Shown here: positions 9,167 to 20,843 of the stretch, one piece after another
How positions within the stretch are numbered: position 1 is the stretch's first letter
Layout: every line of letters begins with the position of its first letter
Origin: Enemella evansiae
Lineage (GTDB): Bacteria; Pseudomonadota; Alphaproteobacteria; Rhodobacterales; Rhodobacteraceae
Assembly: GCA_017255395.1 (NCBI GenBank)
Contig: JAFKDC010000014.1
Location: 62,001-126,000 of the forward strand
Direction of reading: 5' to 3'
DNA: 64,000 bases
Position numbers and translations under genes: made by a program
Notes under the pieces: generated by a model
Databases searched by the model: none
Told to the model about the DNA's origin: nothing
What the model saw: the letters and a program-made list of their open reading frames with translations, nothing else

Positions 9167-10382
9167 CCCCCTGTCCGCCGTCCGGCGCCCCCGCGATCCG
9201 CGCATCGACGCCTTTCGCGGGCTGGCGCTGGCGATGATCTTCATCGACCACGTGCCCGGAAACCCCTACGAGGCCTGGACCCTGCGCAACTGGGGCTTCT
9301 CGGATGCCGCCGAGGCCTTCTTCGTCATGTCCGGCGTGGCGGCGGGCATCGCCTATTCCGCCCGGTTCGAGACGCGCGACCAGACCGGGCTCTGGCCCGC
9401 CATGGCGCCGCTGTGGTCGCGGGCCTGGACGCTGTACATGGTGCAGATGCTGCTGACGGTCGCGACCATCGCGATCTTCGCCGCCGCCGCCGCGCATTAC
9501 GCCATGCCGGACCTGCTGACCAAGCATAACCTGAAGGGCATCTTCCAGACGCCGGAAACGGTGCTGCCCGCCCTGCCCTTCCTCGGTCACCAGATCGGCT
9601 ATGTGAATATCCTGCCCAGCTATGTCGTCCTGCTGCTGGTCGCGCCCTTCGCGATCATGCTGGGGCTGCGGCGGCCCGGCCTGCTGATGGCGCTGTCGGC
9701 GGCGCTCTGGCTGGTCGCCGGGCTGACGCGTCTGAACATGCCGAACTTTCCCGGCAACGGTGGCTGGTTCCTGAACCCCTTCACATGGCAGGTGATCTTT
9801 GTCCTCGGCCTTGCCATTGGCATCCGTCACCGGAACGGAGAGCGGCTGGTGCCGGTGTCGCGCCCGCTGTTTGCGCTCTGTGCCGGGTTCCTGCTCTTCG
9901 TGCTGGCGTGGAAGGAGATCCCCGCCTTCGGCAAGTTCATGAACTACCAGATGTGGCGGCTGGGCGACCTTGGGCTGCCTTATACCTTTGTCACCCACAA
10001 CAAGACCTACCTCGCGGTGCCCCGCCTGCTGCACGTGCTGGCGCTGGTCTACGTGCTGTCCTGCCTGCCCTGGGTGCTGCGCGCCTGCGGGTCGCGTCTG
10101 GCCGCGCCGCTGCGGCTGATGGGTCAGCACGGGCTGCTGGTCTTCGCCATCGGCACCGTCCTGTCGATGGGCTTTCAGGCGGTGATGGACGGCCACAACG
10201 ATGCCGCATGGCTGGGGGTGATCCTGCCGCCGATGGGCCTCTACCTGCTGTATGCCGCCGCCTATATCGCCCAGCACCTGCGGGCACTGAAGGCGCCGCG
10301 CCGTCCCGCGCCGGTTCCCGCCGCCCCGGTGGCGCCCGCCGTCCTCCCCGTCCCCGCCACCGTCGCCCACGCCGCCGAATAG
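9153..10382 (+). CDS. opgC: OpgC-type glucan succinyl/acyl-transferase
   Basis: A 409-residue polytopic membrane protein of the OpgC family, which adds succinyl (or other acyl) groups to periplasmic glucans and makes them anionic. The N-terminal signature is clear: RDPRIDAFRGLALAMIFIDHVPGNPYEAWTLRNWGFSDAAEAFFVMSGV, with the conserved DxxRG and FIDH. About ten hydrophobic segments follow, and the chain ends in a proline/alanine-rich tail. The gene overlaps the end of opgH. The order opgG-opgH-opgC matches what I recall for Rhodobacter sphaeroides, where opgC is also linked to opgGIH. Confidence 0.85.
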   Translation: MSRPDPLSAVRRPRDPRIDAFRGLALAMIFIDHVPGNPYEAWTLRNWGFSDAAEAFFVMSGVAAGIAYSARFETRDQTGLWPAMAPLWSRAWTLYMVQMLLTVATIAIFAAAAAHYAMPDLLTKHNLKGIFQTPETVLPALPFLGHQIGYVNILPSYVVLLLVAPFAIMLGLRRPGLLMALSAALWLVAGLTRLNMPNFPGNGGWFLNPFTWQVIFVLGLAIGIRHRNGERLVPVSRPLFALCAGFLLFVLAWKEIPAFGKFMNYQMWRLGDLGLPYTFVTHNKTYLAVPRLLHVLALVYVLSCLPWVLRACGSRLAAPLRLMGQHGLLVFAIGTVLSMGFQAVMDGHNDAAWLGVILPPMGLYLLYAAAYIAQHLRALKAPRRPAPVPAAPVAPAVLPVPATVAHAAE

Positions 10383-10447
10383 CAGGCCTTGCATCTGTCG
10401 CGGTGCTGCGCCTTCATTCCCCCACAGGGACAGGAGGAGGACAGGCG

Positions 10448-11581
10448 ATGCTGCTGGACGACAATCAGGCCATGATCGAGGAGATGGCCCGCCGCTTTGC
10501 CCGCGAAAAGCTGGCACCGCATGCCGCCGAGAGGGACCGCACAGCAGAGTTCCCCGCAGAGACCCTGGCCGAGATGGGCGCGCTGGGGTTCATGGGCATG
10601 CTGGTGCCCGAAGACCACGGCGGCAGCTACACCGACCACCTGTCCTACGCCGTCGCGCTGGAAGAGATCGCGGCGGGCGACGGGGCGGTGTCGACGATCA
10701 TGAGCGTCCACAACTCGGTCGGCTGCGTGCCGATCCTGCGCTTTGGCTCTGACGCGCAGAAGGCGCAGTACCTCACCCGCATGGCCTCGGGCGACTGGCT
10801 GGGCGCCTTCTGCCTGACCGAACCGCAGGCGGGCTCTGACGCCTCGGCGCTGAAGACCCGGGCGCGGCGGACCAACAGCGGCTGGGTCCTCGACGGGGTG
10901 AAGCAATTCATCACCTCGGGCCAGAACGCCGATGTGGCCATCGTCTTTGCCGTGACCGACCCCGAGGCGGGCAAAAAGGGCATCTCTGCCTCCATCGTGC
11001 CCACGGATACCCCGGGCTACCGGGTCGCCTCGCTGGAAAAGAAGATGGGGCAGCGTCTGTCGGATACCGCCCAGATCGCCTTTGACGCCATGGAGCTGCC
11101 CGCCGGGGCGCTGCTGGGCGAAGAGGGTCAGGGCTATCGCATCGCACTGTCGAACCTCGAGGGCGGGCGCATCGGCATCGCCTCGCAATCCGTCGGCATG
11201 GCGCGCGCCGCGCTGGAGGCGGCGACCGCTTACGCGCAGGACCGCCACAGCATGGGCCGCGCGCTGGTGGATCATCAGGCGGTGGCCTTCCGGCTGGCGG
11301 ATATGGCCACGCAGGTCGAGGCGGCGCGCCACCTCGTGCGCCACGCCGCCGCGCTGAAGGACGCGAGGCAGCCCGCGCTGAAAGAGGCGAGCATGGCCAA
11401 GCTCTTTGCCTCGGAGATGGCGGAACGGGTCTGCTCGGCGGCGATACAGGTCTTCGGGGGCTACGGCTACACCGCCGATTTCCCGGTCGAACGGATCTAC
11501 CGCGACGTGCGCGTCTGCCAGATCTACGAGGGCACAAGCGACATCCAGAAGCTGGTCATCGCCCGCGCCCTGACCGCCTGA
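10448..11581 (+). CDS. Acyl-CoA dehydrogenase
   Basis: A 377-residue FAD flavoprotein that introduces a 2,3-double bond into an acyl-CoA and passes electrons to ETF. Domain order is normal: N-terminal helices, the FAD-contact block AFCLTEPQAGSDASALKT, a beta domain with GVKQFITSG, and the C-terminal helical domain with QVFGGYGYTADFPVERIYRDVR. The catalytic base is the Glu in IYEGTSDIQ. The sequence most resembles short/branched-chain dehydrogenases (isobutyryl- or butyryl-CoA type); chain-length specificity cannot be fixed. A strong AGGAGG lies just before the ATG. It follows opgC by 65 bases but is functionally unrelated, so it may have its own promoter. Confidence 0.88.
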   Translation: MLLDDNQAMIEEMARRFAREKLAPHAAERDRTAEFPAETLAEMGALGFMGMLVPEDHGGSYTDHLSYAVALEEIAAGDGAVSTIMSVHNSVGCVPILRFGSDAQKAQYLTRMASGDWLGAFCLTEPQAGSDASALKTRARRTNSGWVLDGVKQFITSGQNADVAIVFAVTDPEAGKKGISASIVPTDTPGYRVASLEKKMGQRLSDTAQIAFDAMELPAGALLGEEGQGYRIALSNLEGGRIGIASQSVGMARAALEAATAYAQDRHSMGRALVDHQAVAFRLADMATQVEAARHLVRHAAALKDARQPALKEASMAKLFASEMAERVCSAAIQVFGGYGYTADFPVERIYRDVRVCQIYEGTSDIQKLVIARALTA

Positions 11582-11959
11582 AGCTGCCTTACCGCCCGGC
11601 GCCAGCGACGGAGAAGGCAGCGACACCGGCGCCCCCGGGCCTTCTCGCGGGCGCAGCCGCCGACCGGGCGCATGACGGGCCGGGGCGAAACGCGCCGCCG
11701 GGGCCCCTCTTCCAGGCGCTTTTGCTGCCCGGGCGGCACGCCCCCCTCCGGCGCAGGCAGGCGCTCCGCCATCGCCGCCGCCGCGCAGGAACGGTGCGGC
11801 GTCAACATGGCGTGCACAAACGCCCCAGGGGCACCACTCCGCGCGCGCCGCACCGTCAAGGACGCCACAGGCGCAATAGACCCCGCCTTGCCCGTCAGGT
11901 TTCGGGCGAGGCCTTGCGCCGTTCGCCTGACGATCCGGACAGCGGACCGTTCGGCACCC
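11582..11959. other. Intergenic region between two convergent transcription units
   Basis: This 378-base stretch separates the plus-strand acyl-CoA dehydrogenase from the minus-strand RND gene. It is very GC-rich with several short inverted repeats but no stem followed by a T-run. Open frames crossing it have no family character. I see no gene in it. Confidence 0.5.
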
Positions 11960-14900
11960 CTAGGGCTTCAGTCCCGGGGCGTCATGGGCCGGGTCGGGCG
12001 ACTCGGCGCGGCGCCAGCGGCGCTTGCGCGGGCGGCGCGGACGGTCGGCCAGCATCAGCATGGCAGGCGTCACCACCAGCGTCAGCACCGTCGCCACCGC
12101 CAGACCGCCCGCGATAGCCGAGGACAGTTCGGTCCAGTATTGCGTCGAGGGCGCGCCCACCACGATATCGCGGCCGAAGAAGTCGATGTTCAGCCCCAGC
12201 ACCATCGGCATCAGCCCCAGCGCCGTGGTGACCGAGGTCAGGAAGACCGGACGCAGACGCTGGGCGCCGGTGCGCAGGGCGGCCTCCAGCGGGGCCTGCC
12301 CGTCGCGGCGCAGGTCATTGTAGGTGTCGATCAGGACGATATTGTTGTTCACCACGATCCCGGCCAGCGCGATCACGCCCACGCCGCCCATGACGATGCC
12401 GAAGGGCCGCCCGGTCACGATCAGCCCAAGAAGGACGCCCGCCACCGAGAAGACGATGGCGCTCATGACCACGAAGCTTTGATAGAAGCTGTTGAACTGG
12501 ATCAGCAGGATCACGAACATCAGGAAGATCGCGGCGACGAAGGCCGAGCCGAGGAAGATCATCGACTCCTGCTGGTCTTCCGCCTCGCCGGTGAAGGTGT
12601 AGCTGACCGTATCCGGCAGCTCCGCCCCGTCGAGCGCGCCGCGCAGCGCGACGATCTGGTCGTTGACCAGAAGGCCCGGCGCCACGTTGGCCTCGATCGT
12701 CGTCACCCGGCGCTCGTCGATGCGGCGGATCACACCGACCCGCTCGACCGGCGAGAAGCTGACGAAGTTCGAGATCGGCACCAGCCCCGAAGAGGTCGGC
12801 ACCCGCAGGCTTGCCAGTTCCGTCAGCGACCGCGCGTCCGACGGGAAGCGCACGCGCACGTCCATTTCCCCATCCACGTCCGAGGGCCGGTAGTCGGTCA
12901 CCGTGATGCCCTGCGTCAGCAGCTGCACCGCCTGCCCCAGCAGGCTGACGTCGGCGCCAAAGCGCGCGGCCTCGGCCCGGTCCACGGTCACCGCGACCTC
13001 GATCCCCGGCAGGGGGCGCGTGTCGGTGATGTCGGTGAAGCCGCCGACCCGCTCCATCAGGGCCAGCGCCCGATCGACCGCGGCGGCCTGATCCTCGGGG
13101 TTCGAGGCCGAAACCTCCAGATTGACAGGCTTGCCGCTGGTCGGCCCGCCGCTTTCGGTCTGTACCTGCACATCGATCCCCGCGATGTCCGACATCTCGG
13201 CGCGGATATCCTCTCCGATCTCCCCGGCGGTGCGGCGCAGGTCCCAGTCCATCAGGTCAAGCTGGATCGTCCCGATCACATCCTCGTCGCCCTGCCCCGC
13301 GCTCATCGAGACGCGCGCATAGACATGTTCGACACCCTCGAAGCCCAGCAGCCGACGCTCGACCACCCGCACCAGCGTGTCGCGTTCGTAGATCGAGATA
13401 TTGTCGCGGGCGCGCACCTCGACCTGCATGAACTCGGGCTCGACCGAGGGGAAAAAGCTGACGCCCCGCCCGAACTCTCCGTAGGCGGCAAAGCCGCCCA
13501 GCAGCATGGCGACCGCCAGCAGCACCGTGGCGCCCGGGCGCAGGATCGCCCATTGCAGCACGCGCACATAGGCCCCCGTCAGCCCGCCGATCTGGCGCGG
13601 GTCGCCGGTTTCGGCGGCATGCAGCGCGGCCTTGGCCTTGGCGGTCTGCGGCTGGCGCTTGCCGATGACCCCGCCCACCACTGGAATGAAGATCAGCGCC
13701 ATGAAGAGCGAGGCCGCCAGCGTGATGATCACGGTGATCGGCAGGAACTTCATGAACTGCCCGACCACGCCGGTCCAGAACAGCAGCGGGAAGAAGACGC
13801 AGAGCGTCGTGGCGGTCGAGGCGATGATCGGCCAGGCCATGCGCCGCGCGGCGCGGGCAAAGGCGCGCTTGGGCGGGTCGCCCTCCTGCAGGTGCCGGTC
13901 CGCCAGTTCGACCGTAACGATGGCCCCGTCCACCAGCATCCCGACGACGAGGATCAACGAGAACAGCACCACGATGTTCATGGTGTAGCCCATGACCCAC
14001 AGCACGATCACGCCCGCCAGAAAGGCCCCCGGAATCGCCAGCCCGACGAGGATCGCGGACCGCAGACCCAGCGCGTAGAGGATCACGATCATCACCAGCA
14101 TCACGGCAGCAAGCACGTTGGCCTCGAGGTCCGACAACAGCGTCTTCACCTCTTCGGACTGGTCCTGAAGGTAAGTGACCTGCAGCGAGTCCGGCCAGTC
14201 GGCGCGCAGTGCCTCCATGGTGGATTGCACCGCCGCAACCGTGTCGATGATATTGGCGCCCGAGCGTTTCTTGACCTCCAGCGCCAGCGCGGGCTGGCCG
14301 TCGATGCGGGCAAAGCTGGTGGGGTCCTCGAAGGCGCGGCGCACGGTGGCCACGTCGGCGAAGGTCACGACGGTGTTGCCGTCGACCTTGACCGGCATGG
14401 CCAGCACGTCCGACAGGTCCTCGATCAGGCCGGGGACCTTCAGAACGATGCGCCCGCCGCCGGTTTCGATGGCCCCCGCCGCGATCAGGCGGTTGTTGCG
14501 CTGGATCTGATTGATGATCTCGTCGAAGGACAGGTTGTAGGTCTGGAAGACCGTCGGGTCGATCAGCACCTCGAGGAACTCGTCCCGCGCGCCGCCGATG
14601 TCGACTTCGAGCACGCCGCCCAGCGCTTCGATCTCTTCCTGCGCCTTGTCGGCAAGGTCGTTCAGCGTGCGTTCCGGCACCGGGCCGGACAGCACGACGG
14701 TGATGATCGGGAAGAGCGCCGTGTTGATCTCGGTCACGTTGACGTCATAGGCGTCCTCGGGCAGGTCGCCCTCGACCGTGTCCACCGCCTCGCGCACCTT
14801 GTCGAGCGCCTCGTCGATGTCGCCGCCCGCCGCGAATTCCAGCTGCACCGAGGCAAAGCCTTCGGCGGCCTCGGAGGACATCTTTTCCAGCCCCTCGATA

Positions 14901-15121
14901 GAGCCGAACTCGGCCTCCATCGGTTCCAGCAGCAGGCGCTCCGCGTCGCCGGGGCTGATGCCGTCCATGCCGGTCGAGACATAGACCAGCGGCAGCGGCA
15001 CCTCGGGGTTGGCTTCCTTGGGGATAGAGACATAGGCGATGGCGCCGACGCTGAGGATCATGATCAGCGCGATCAGGACCACGCGAGAGCGCGAGAAAGC
15101 CGCGTCGATGAGGCCGTTCAT
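11960..15121 (-). CDS. RND efflux pump, inner-membrane transporter subunit
   Basis: A 1053-residue proton-driven pump of the AcrB/HAE1 superfamily: N-terminal TM1 (RSRVVLIALIMILSVGAIAYVSIPKEANPEV), two large periplasmic loops and twelve membrane segments. The TM4 proton-relay segment reads LVVGMLVDGAIVTVELADR: the first Asp of the usual Asp-Asp pair is present, the second is Gly, as in a subset of alphaproteobacterial pumps. The substrate cannot be deduced. The start ATG overlaps the stop of the adaptor gene, so the two are translationally coupled. No TolC-type outer-membrane gene is nearby, so the pump must use one encoded elsewhere. Confidence 0.9.
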   Translation of the reverse strand: MNGLIDAAFSRSRVVLIALIMILSVGAIAYVSIPKEANPEVPLPLVYVSTGMDGISPGDAERLLLEPMEAEFGSIEGLEKMSSEAAEGFASVQLEFAAGGDIDEALDKVREAVDTVEGDLPEDAYDVNVTEINTALFPIITVVLSGPVPERTLNDLADKAQEEIEALGGVLEVDIGGARDEFLEVLIDPTVFQTYNLSFDEIINQIQRNNRLIAAGAIETGGGRIVLKVPGLIEDLSDVLAMPVKVDGNTVVTFADVATVRRAFEDPTSFARIDGQPALALEVKKRSGANIIDTVAAVQSTMEALRADWPDSLQVTYLQDQSEEVKTLLSDLEANVLAAVMLVMIVILYALGLRSAILVGLAIPGAFLAGVIVLWVMGYTMNIVVLFSLILVVGMLVDGAIVTVELADRHLQEGDPPKRAFARAARRMAWPIIASTATTLCVFFPLLFWTGVVGQFMKFLPITVIITLAASLFMALIFIPVVGGVIGKRQPQTAKAKAALHAAETGDPRQIGGLTGAYVRVLQWAILRPGATVLLAVAMLLGGFAAYGEFGRGVSFFPSVEPEFMQVEVRARDNISIYERDTLVRVVERRLLGFEGVEHVYARVSMSAGQGDEDVIGTIQLDLMDWDLRRTAGEIGEDIRAEMSDIAGIDVQVQTESGGPTSGKPVNLEVSASNPEDQAAAVDRALALMERVGGFTDITDTRPLPGIEVAVTVDRAEAARFGADVSLLGQAVQLLTQGITVTDYRPSDVDGEMDVRVRFPSDARSLTELASLRVPTSSGLVPISNFVSFSPVERVGVIRRIDERRVTTIEANVAPGLLVNDQIVALRGALDGAELPDTVSYTFTGEAEDQQESMIFLGSAFVAAIFLMFVILLIQFNSFYQSFVVMSAIVFSVAGVLLGLIVTGRPFGIVMGGVGVIALAGIVVNNNIVLIDTYNDLRRDGQAPLEAALRTGAQRLRPVFLTSVTTALGLMPMVLGLNIDFFGRDIVVGAPSTQYWTELSSAIAGGLAVATVLTLVVTPAMLMLADRPRRPRKRRWRRAESPDPAHDAPGLKP

Positions 15122-16497
15122 TCCCCCGCCTCCGCCGGAGCATCCGCCGCGTCCCCGCCCTGCGGATCGACCTGAGGGGCCGCCGACGCCGCACCGGGCC
15201 GTGCCTCCGGGGTATCGGCGTCAGGCGCGGTCCCGGCGGGTTCTGCACCGGCTCCGGCCTCCGGGGTATCGGCGTCAGGGGTATCGGCGTCCGCGCCTGC
15301 GCCCGCCGCCGGCTCGGCAGAAGTGTCCGGCTCCGGTTCCGTTGCGGCGGCCACGGCGCCTTCGGGTTCGGTCTCTCCCGCGTCCGAGGGCGCCGGTTGC
15401 ACGGTAACGCTTTCGCCGTCCCGGACATAGCCCTGCCCGATGGTGATGACCTCGGCAGTATCCGGCAGACCCGTCGCCCAGACGCCGTTCAGGTCCGCCT
15501 TGACGATCTCGATGGGCCTGAAGGCGACCTTGCCGTCTTCGACGATCTTAACCCCTAGATCGCCGTCCTCGCTCAGCGAAACCGAAGAGGGCGCGAGGAA
15601 ATGCGCCGTGGCCTCGCCGGTGGGGATGACGATCTGCGCCGAGATGCCCGCCGGGATCTTGCCGTCGGCGTTCTCGACCGTGATCTCCGCAAGGAAGGTT
15701 CGGGTCGAGGACGCGGCGGCGGTGCCGACAAAGGTCACCTCGCCCTCCAGCGTTTCGCCGGTGATGAAGGTCACGCGCGCGGTCTGGCCGGTCTTCACCC
15801 GGTTCAGCGCCTGCTGCGGCACCTGTATCTCGACCGTCAGCGGCCTGTTGTCGACGATACGACCGACCTCGGCGCCCGAGGTGACGTATTCGCCCTCGTC
15901 AAGGCTGAGCGTTTCGATGCGACCGGCGAAGGGCGCCACGATCCGCGCATTGCGCAGGGCCTCTTCGGCGGCGGTCACCTGTGCCTCTGCGGCGGCCAGC
16001 GAGGCGCGGGCGGAACTGACACGGTCCGCCGTGGCCACGCCGCGCTGCAACAGCGCCGAGGCGTTGTCGAATTCGCGCTGCGCCACCGCGAGCTCTTCGC
16101 GCGCACGGGTCAGATCGGCGTCCAGCTGCGCGGTGGTCAGGGTGGCGATCACCGCGCCACGCGCCACGTTCTCGCCCTTGCGCACCAGCAACTCGCCCAC
16201 GTCGCCCGAGGATTCCGCACGGATCATGGTGTCGCGATCCGGCAGTGCCTGCCCCTCTGCGCTGAAGGTCAGGGTGACGGGCTTGGCCGTGGAGGCGGTG
16301 ACAGAGACCGAGGCCAGCCGTGCCTCGGTTTCGTCGGCGACGGCCTCGGGTTCCTCGGAGGGCAGGATAAATCCGCTTGCCATCCAGCCGATGACGACCA
16401 GAAGCACCGCCGTGGCGATCCAGAAGGACCGCGACGCGCCCCTGTCGGTTTCGAAGCTGAGCGCGGTCGCGCCCGTTTCGCTGCTCTTGTCGGTCAT
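15118..16497 (-). CDS. RND efflux periplasmic adaptor (membrane fusion protein) with long acidic C-terminal tail
   Basis: A 459-residue periplasmic adaptor. A single N-terminal membrane anchor (SFWIATAVLLVVIGWMASGFIL) follows a short cytoplasmic stretch. Then come the lipoyl half-motifs (ESSGDVGELLVRKGENVARGAVIATL and AGRIETLSLDEGEYVTSGAEVG) flanking a coiled-coil hairpin (ARASLAAAEAQVTAAEEALR), and the beta-barrel domain. Roughly the last 95 residues are a low-complexity tail rich in Pro, Glu, Asp, Ala and Gly with repeated DADTPDADTPE units. Start 16497 gives the normal short cytoplasmic leader; an in-frame upstream start near 16599 was rejected. Its stop overlaps the pump ATG. Confidence 0.87.
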   Translation of the reverse strand: MTDKSSETGATALSFETDRGASRSFWIATAVLLVVIGWMASGFILPSEEPEAVADETEARLASVSVTASTAKPVTLTFSAEGQALPDRDTMIRAESSGDVGELLVRKGENVARGAVIATLTTAQLDADLTRAREELAVAQREFDNASALLQRGVATADRVSSARASLAAAEAQVTAAEEALRNARIVAPFAGRIETLSLDEGEYVTSGAEVGRIVDNRPLTVEIQVPQQALNRVKTGQTARVTFITGETLEGEVTFVGTAAASSTRTFLAEITVENADGKIPAGISAQIVIPTGEATAHFLAPSSVSLSEDGDLGVKIVEDGKVAFRPIEIVKADLNGVWATGLPDTAEVITIGQGYVRDGESVTVQPAPSDAGETEPEGAVAAATEPEPDTSAEPAAGAGADADTPDADTPEAGAGAEPAGTAPDADTPEARPGAASAAPQVDPQGGDAADAPAEAGE

Positions 16498-16654
16498 CTG
16501 ATCCGTCCCGTTCCCTGTCCCGCACCACCGGCGCGCAATCCTGACGCGATGTAAACCGGTCAGTTCGGATTTGAACCCCTTTTTGCTGCACAACAGCAAA
16601 AAGACCGGTTCACGTCAGGAAATAGCGCAGTCCCGGGGACGGGAAAACCGGCCC

Positions 16655-17080
16655 TCAGCCCTGCGACCACTCCGGCAGCGGAAACACCCGGTCGTAGAGC
16701 CAGTTGTAGGCGAAGGCGTAGACCACGTAAAATCCCGCAAAGGCCACGTCCATGACCAGCGCCTCCAGCAGCGGGACGGCAAGGAACCACGCGATGAAGG
16801 GGGCCAGCAGGATCAGCAGGCCGGCCTCGAACAGCAGGGCATGCAGGACCCGCACGCGCGGCGTCTTGAGCGTGGTTCCCGTGCGGCGGTTCAGGGCAAG
16901 GTCGAAAAGCCAGTTGTAAAGCAGCGTCCAGAGCGTGGCGAGCGTGGCCCCGACCACGGCAATCACGCCGATTTCGGACAGGGCATGGTCGAAGACCCAG
17001 GCACCAAGCGGGGTGACGATCAGCAGGGCCAGCGCCTCGAAGCTGATGGCATGGCGAAGACGGTCGGGAAAGGAGCGCAT
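16655..17080 (-). CDS. PACE-family small multidrug/biocide exporter
   Basis: A 141-residue protein with four hydrophobic segments arranged as two tandem bacterial transmembrane pair (BTP) repeats. First repeat: RHAISFEALALLIVTPLGAWVF with TLLYNWLFDLALNRR. Second repeat: RVLHALLFEAGLLILLAPFIAWFL with VYAFAYNWLYDRVFPLPEW. The conserved Glu in the first helix of each pair, the NWxFD/NWxYD motifs and the length match PACE transporters, which expel chlorhexidine and related cations. It sits about 160 bases upstream of the RND adaptor gene on the same strand. Confidence 0.88.
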   Translation of the reverse strand: MRSFPDRLRHAISFEALALLIVTPLGAWVFDHALSEIGVIAVVGATLATLWTLLYNWLFDLALNRRTGTTLKTPRVRVLHALLFEAGLLILLAPFIAWFLAVPLLEALVMDVAFAGFYVVYAFAYNWLYDRVFPLPEWSQG

Positions 17081-17471
17081 CGGGGCAACCTCTATCTGGC
17101 GCCGGGCCGTCCCGGCAATTGTCCATCAGGGGAGGTCGTCCTCACGGGTGGGGAGATGCTCCTTCCCCGGCGCCGCGTCAAGCCCGGCACGCTCTGTGCG
17201 CCGGGATCGGCACAGAACAGCCGAGGAACCGAAGACGGGGGCCGTAGCCACGGCCGCCCGGCACCCCGGACGCGACAGGGGGTGCCCCCTTCCGCAACGT
17301 CCCGCCCGGGTCTGGTATGGGGGCTGGCGGTATAACCGAGATCGGCGGGACACCGCAGCCCCCGGGTCAGGCCCCGGCACAGACCGCGCCTGCCCCGCCT
17401 CGGACGCCCACAAGCACCGGCAGCACGACACCGGACGCCCCCTGCCCAAAGACGCCCGGGCCCGCACCGCC
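17081..17471. other. Intergenic region with no recognised feature
   Basis: The 391 bases between the PACE gene start and the oxyR stop are GC-rich and should contain the PACE promoter and the oxyR 3' end. I see no convincing promoter, stem-loop with T-run or coding frame. Confidence 0.45.
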
Positions 17472-18368
17472 TTACCGCTCTGTTGCCGCTGCCTCGCGCA
17501 CCGTTTCGGCGATTTCCGCAAAGCTCTCCTGCAGCGGGCTTGCCTTGCGCCAGACCATGCCGACGCTGCGCCTTGGCACCGGGCGCGCAAAGCGGGCCAG
17601 GTCCACCGCCGCGCCCTTCGCCTCGACACCGACCGCCATGTCCGGGATCAGCGTCACGCCGATGCCCGCCGCGACCATCTGCACCAGCGTGGTCAGCGAC
17701 GACCCGTCCAGCCCGTCGCGCGGCACCCCCGGTTGCAGGCTGCAAAACGACAGCGCCTGATCGCGGAAGCAATGCCCCTCTTCCAGCAACAACAGGCGCA
17801 TCCGCGACAGGGTATCGCCGTCCGGGACCGGCTTGCCGGCGTCCGCCAGCGGGCGGACCAGCACGAAATCCTCGTCGAACAGCGGCACCTCGGCCAGCTC
17901 CGGCTCTGAAATCGGCAGCGCCACGATGGCCGCATCGATCCGGCGCGCCTGCAACTCCTCGATCAGCCGCGAGGTCAGCGTCTCGCGCACCTGAAGGTCG
18001 ATGGCCGCGTGCCGGGCGGACAGATGGCCGATGATGCGCGGCAGCAGGTAGGGGGCAATGGTCGGGATGATCCCAAGCCGCAGCCGCGACAGCGGGCTTT
18101 CGCGCGCGGCCCGGGCATAGTCCTGCAACTCCTCGACCCCGCTCAGGATGCCGCGCACGCGCGACAGGATGTCCTCTCCGAACTGGGTCAGGCGGATCTG
18201 CCGCGCGCTGCGCTCGAACAGCTGCGCGCCGAGGTCCTCTTCGAGATCGCGAATCTGCACCGACAGCGCCGGTTGCGAGATCGCACAGGCCGAGGCGGCG
18301 CGCCCGAAGTGGCCATGCCGGGCGACGGCCTCGAAATAGCGCAGTTGTTTCAGGGTGATGTTTGTCAT
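17472..18368 (-). CDS. oxyR: Hydrogen-peroxide sensor and transcription regulator OxyR
   Basis: A 298-residue LysR-family regulator with an N-terminal winged helix-turn-helix (LKQLRYFEAVARHGHFGRAASACAISQPALSVQIRDLEEDLG) and a type 2 periplasmic-binding-like sensor domain. The two redox cysteines that form the H2O2-induced disulfide are present at residues 200 and 209 in EEGHCFRDQALSFC, almost identical to E. coli OxyR (Cys199/Cys208). Transcribed divergently from katG, its expected target, across about 205 bases. The predicted operator overlaps its own start codon, consistent with autorepression. Confidence 0.93.
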   Translation of the reverse strand: MTNITLKQLRYFEAVARHGHFGRAASACAISQPALSVQIRDLEEDLGAQLFERSARQIRLTQFGEDILSRVRGILSGVEELQDYARAARESPLSRLRLGIIPTIAPYLLPRIIGHLSARHAAIDLQVRETLTSRLIEELQARRIDAAIVALPISEPELAEVPLFDEDFVLVRPLADAGKPVPDGDTLSRMRLLLLEEGHCFRDQALSFCSLQPGVPRDGLDGSSLTTLVQMVAAGIGVTLIPDMAVGVEAKGAAVDLARFARPVPRRSVGMVWRKASPLQESFAEIAETVREAAATER

Positions 18369-18403
18369 AGCAAAAAATTATCGGCTCAATCTGAAATTTC
18401 AAC
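18367..18403. promoter_or_regulatory. Candidate OxyR operator in the oxyR-katG intergenic region
   Basis: Four tetrads spaced by exactly seven bases can be read: ATAG at 18367, TTAT at 18378, ATCT at 18389 and CAAC at 18400. The OxyR consensus is ATAG, CTAT, ATAG, CTAT with the same 7-base spacing. Matches are 4/4, 3/4, 2/4 and 2/4. The site overlaps the oxyR start codon and lies about 170 bases before katG, so it would fit autorepression best. Confidence 0.5.
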
Positions 18404-18462
18404 TTAAACATATCACCAGCCCTTGTTAGAAAGGTTCTAGAAACTCAGGGAAGGAAGCCTGA

Positions 18463-20793
<2,331 letters not shown>

Positions 20794-20843
20794 GCCGCTA
20801 TGCGCCCCGGCCTGCCCGGGGCGCCGCACAGCACTTTATCAAG

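Noticed and set aside
11672-15175. An 1167-codon open frame on the plus strand opposite the RND pump gene
   Set aside because: It is the mirror of the RND coding frame in very GC-rich DNA; its translation is His/Arg/Asp/Gln-rich without any domain, and the minus-strand frame is a clear full-length pump.
15118-15400. Proline-rich frames overlapping the adaptor tail as separate genes
   Set aside because: They are alternative readings of the repeat-rich DNA that encodes the adaptor's acidic tail.
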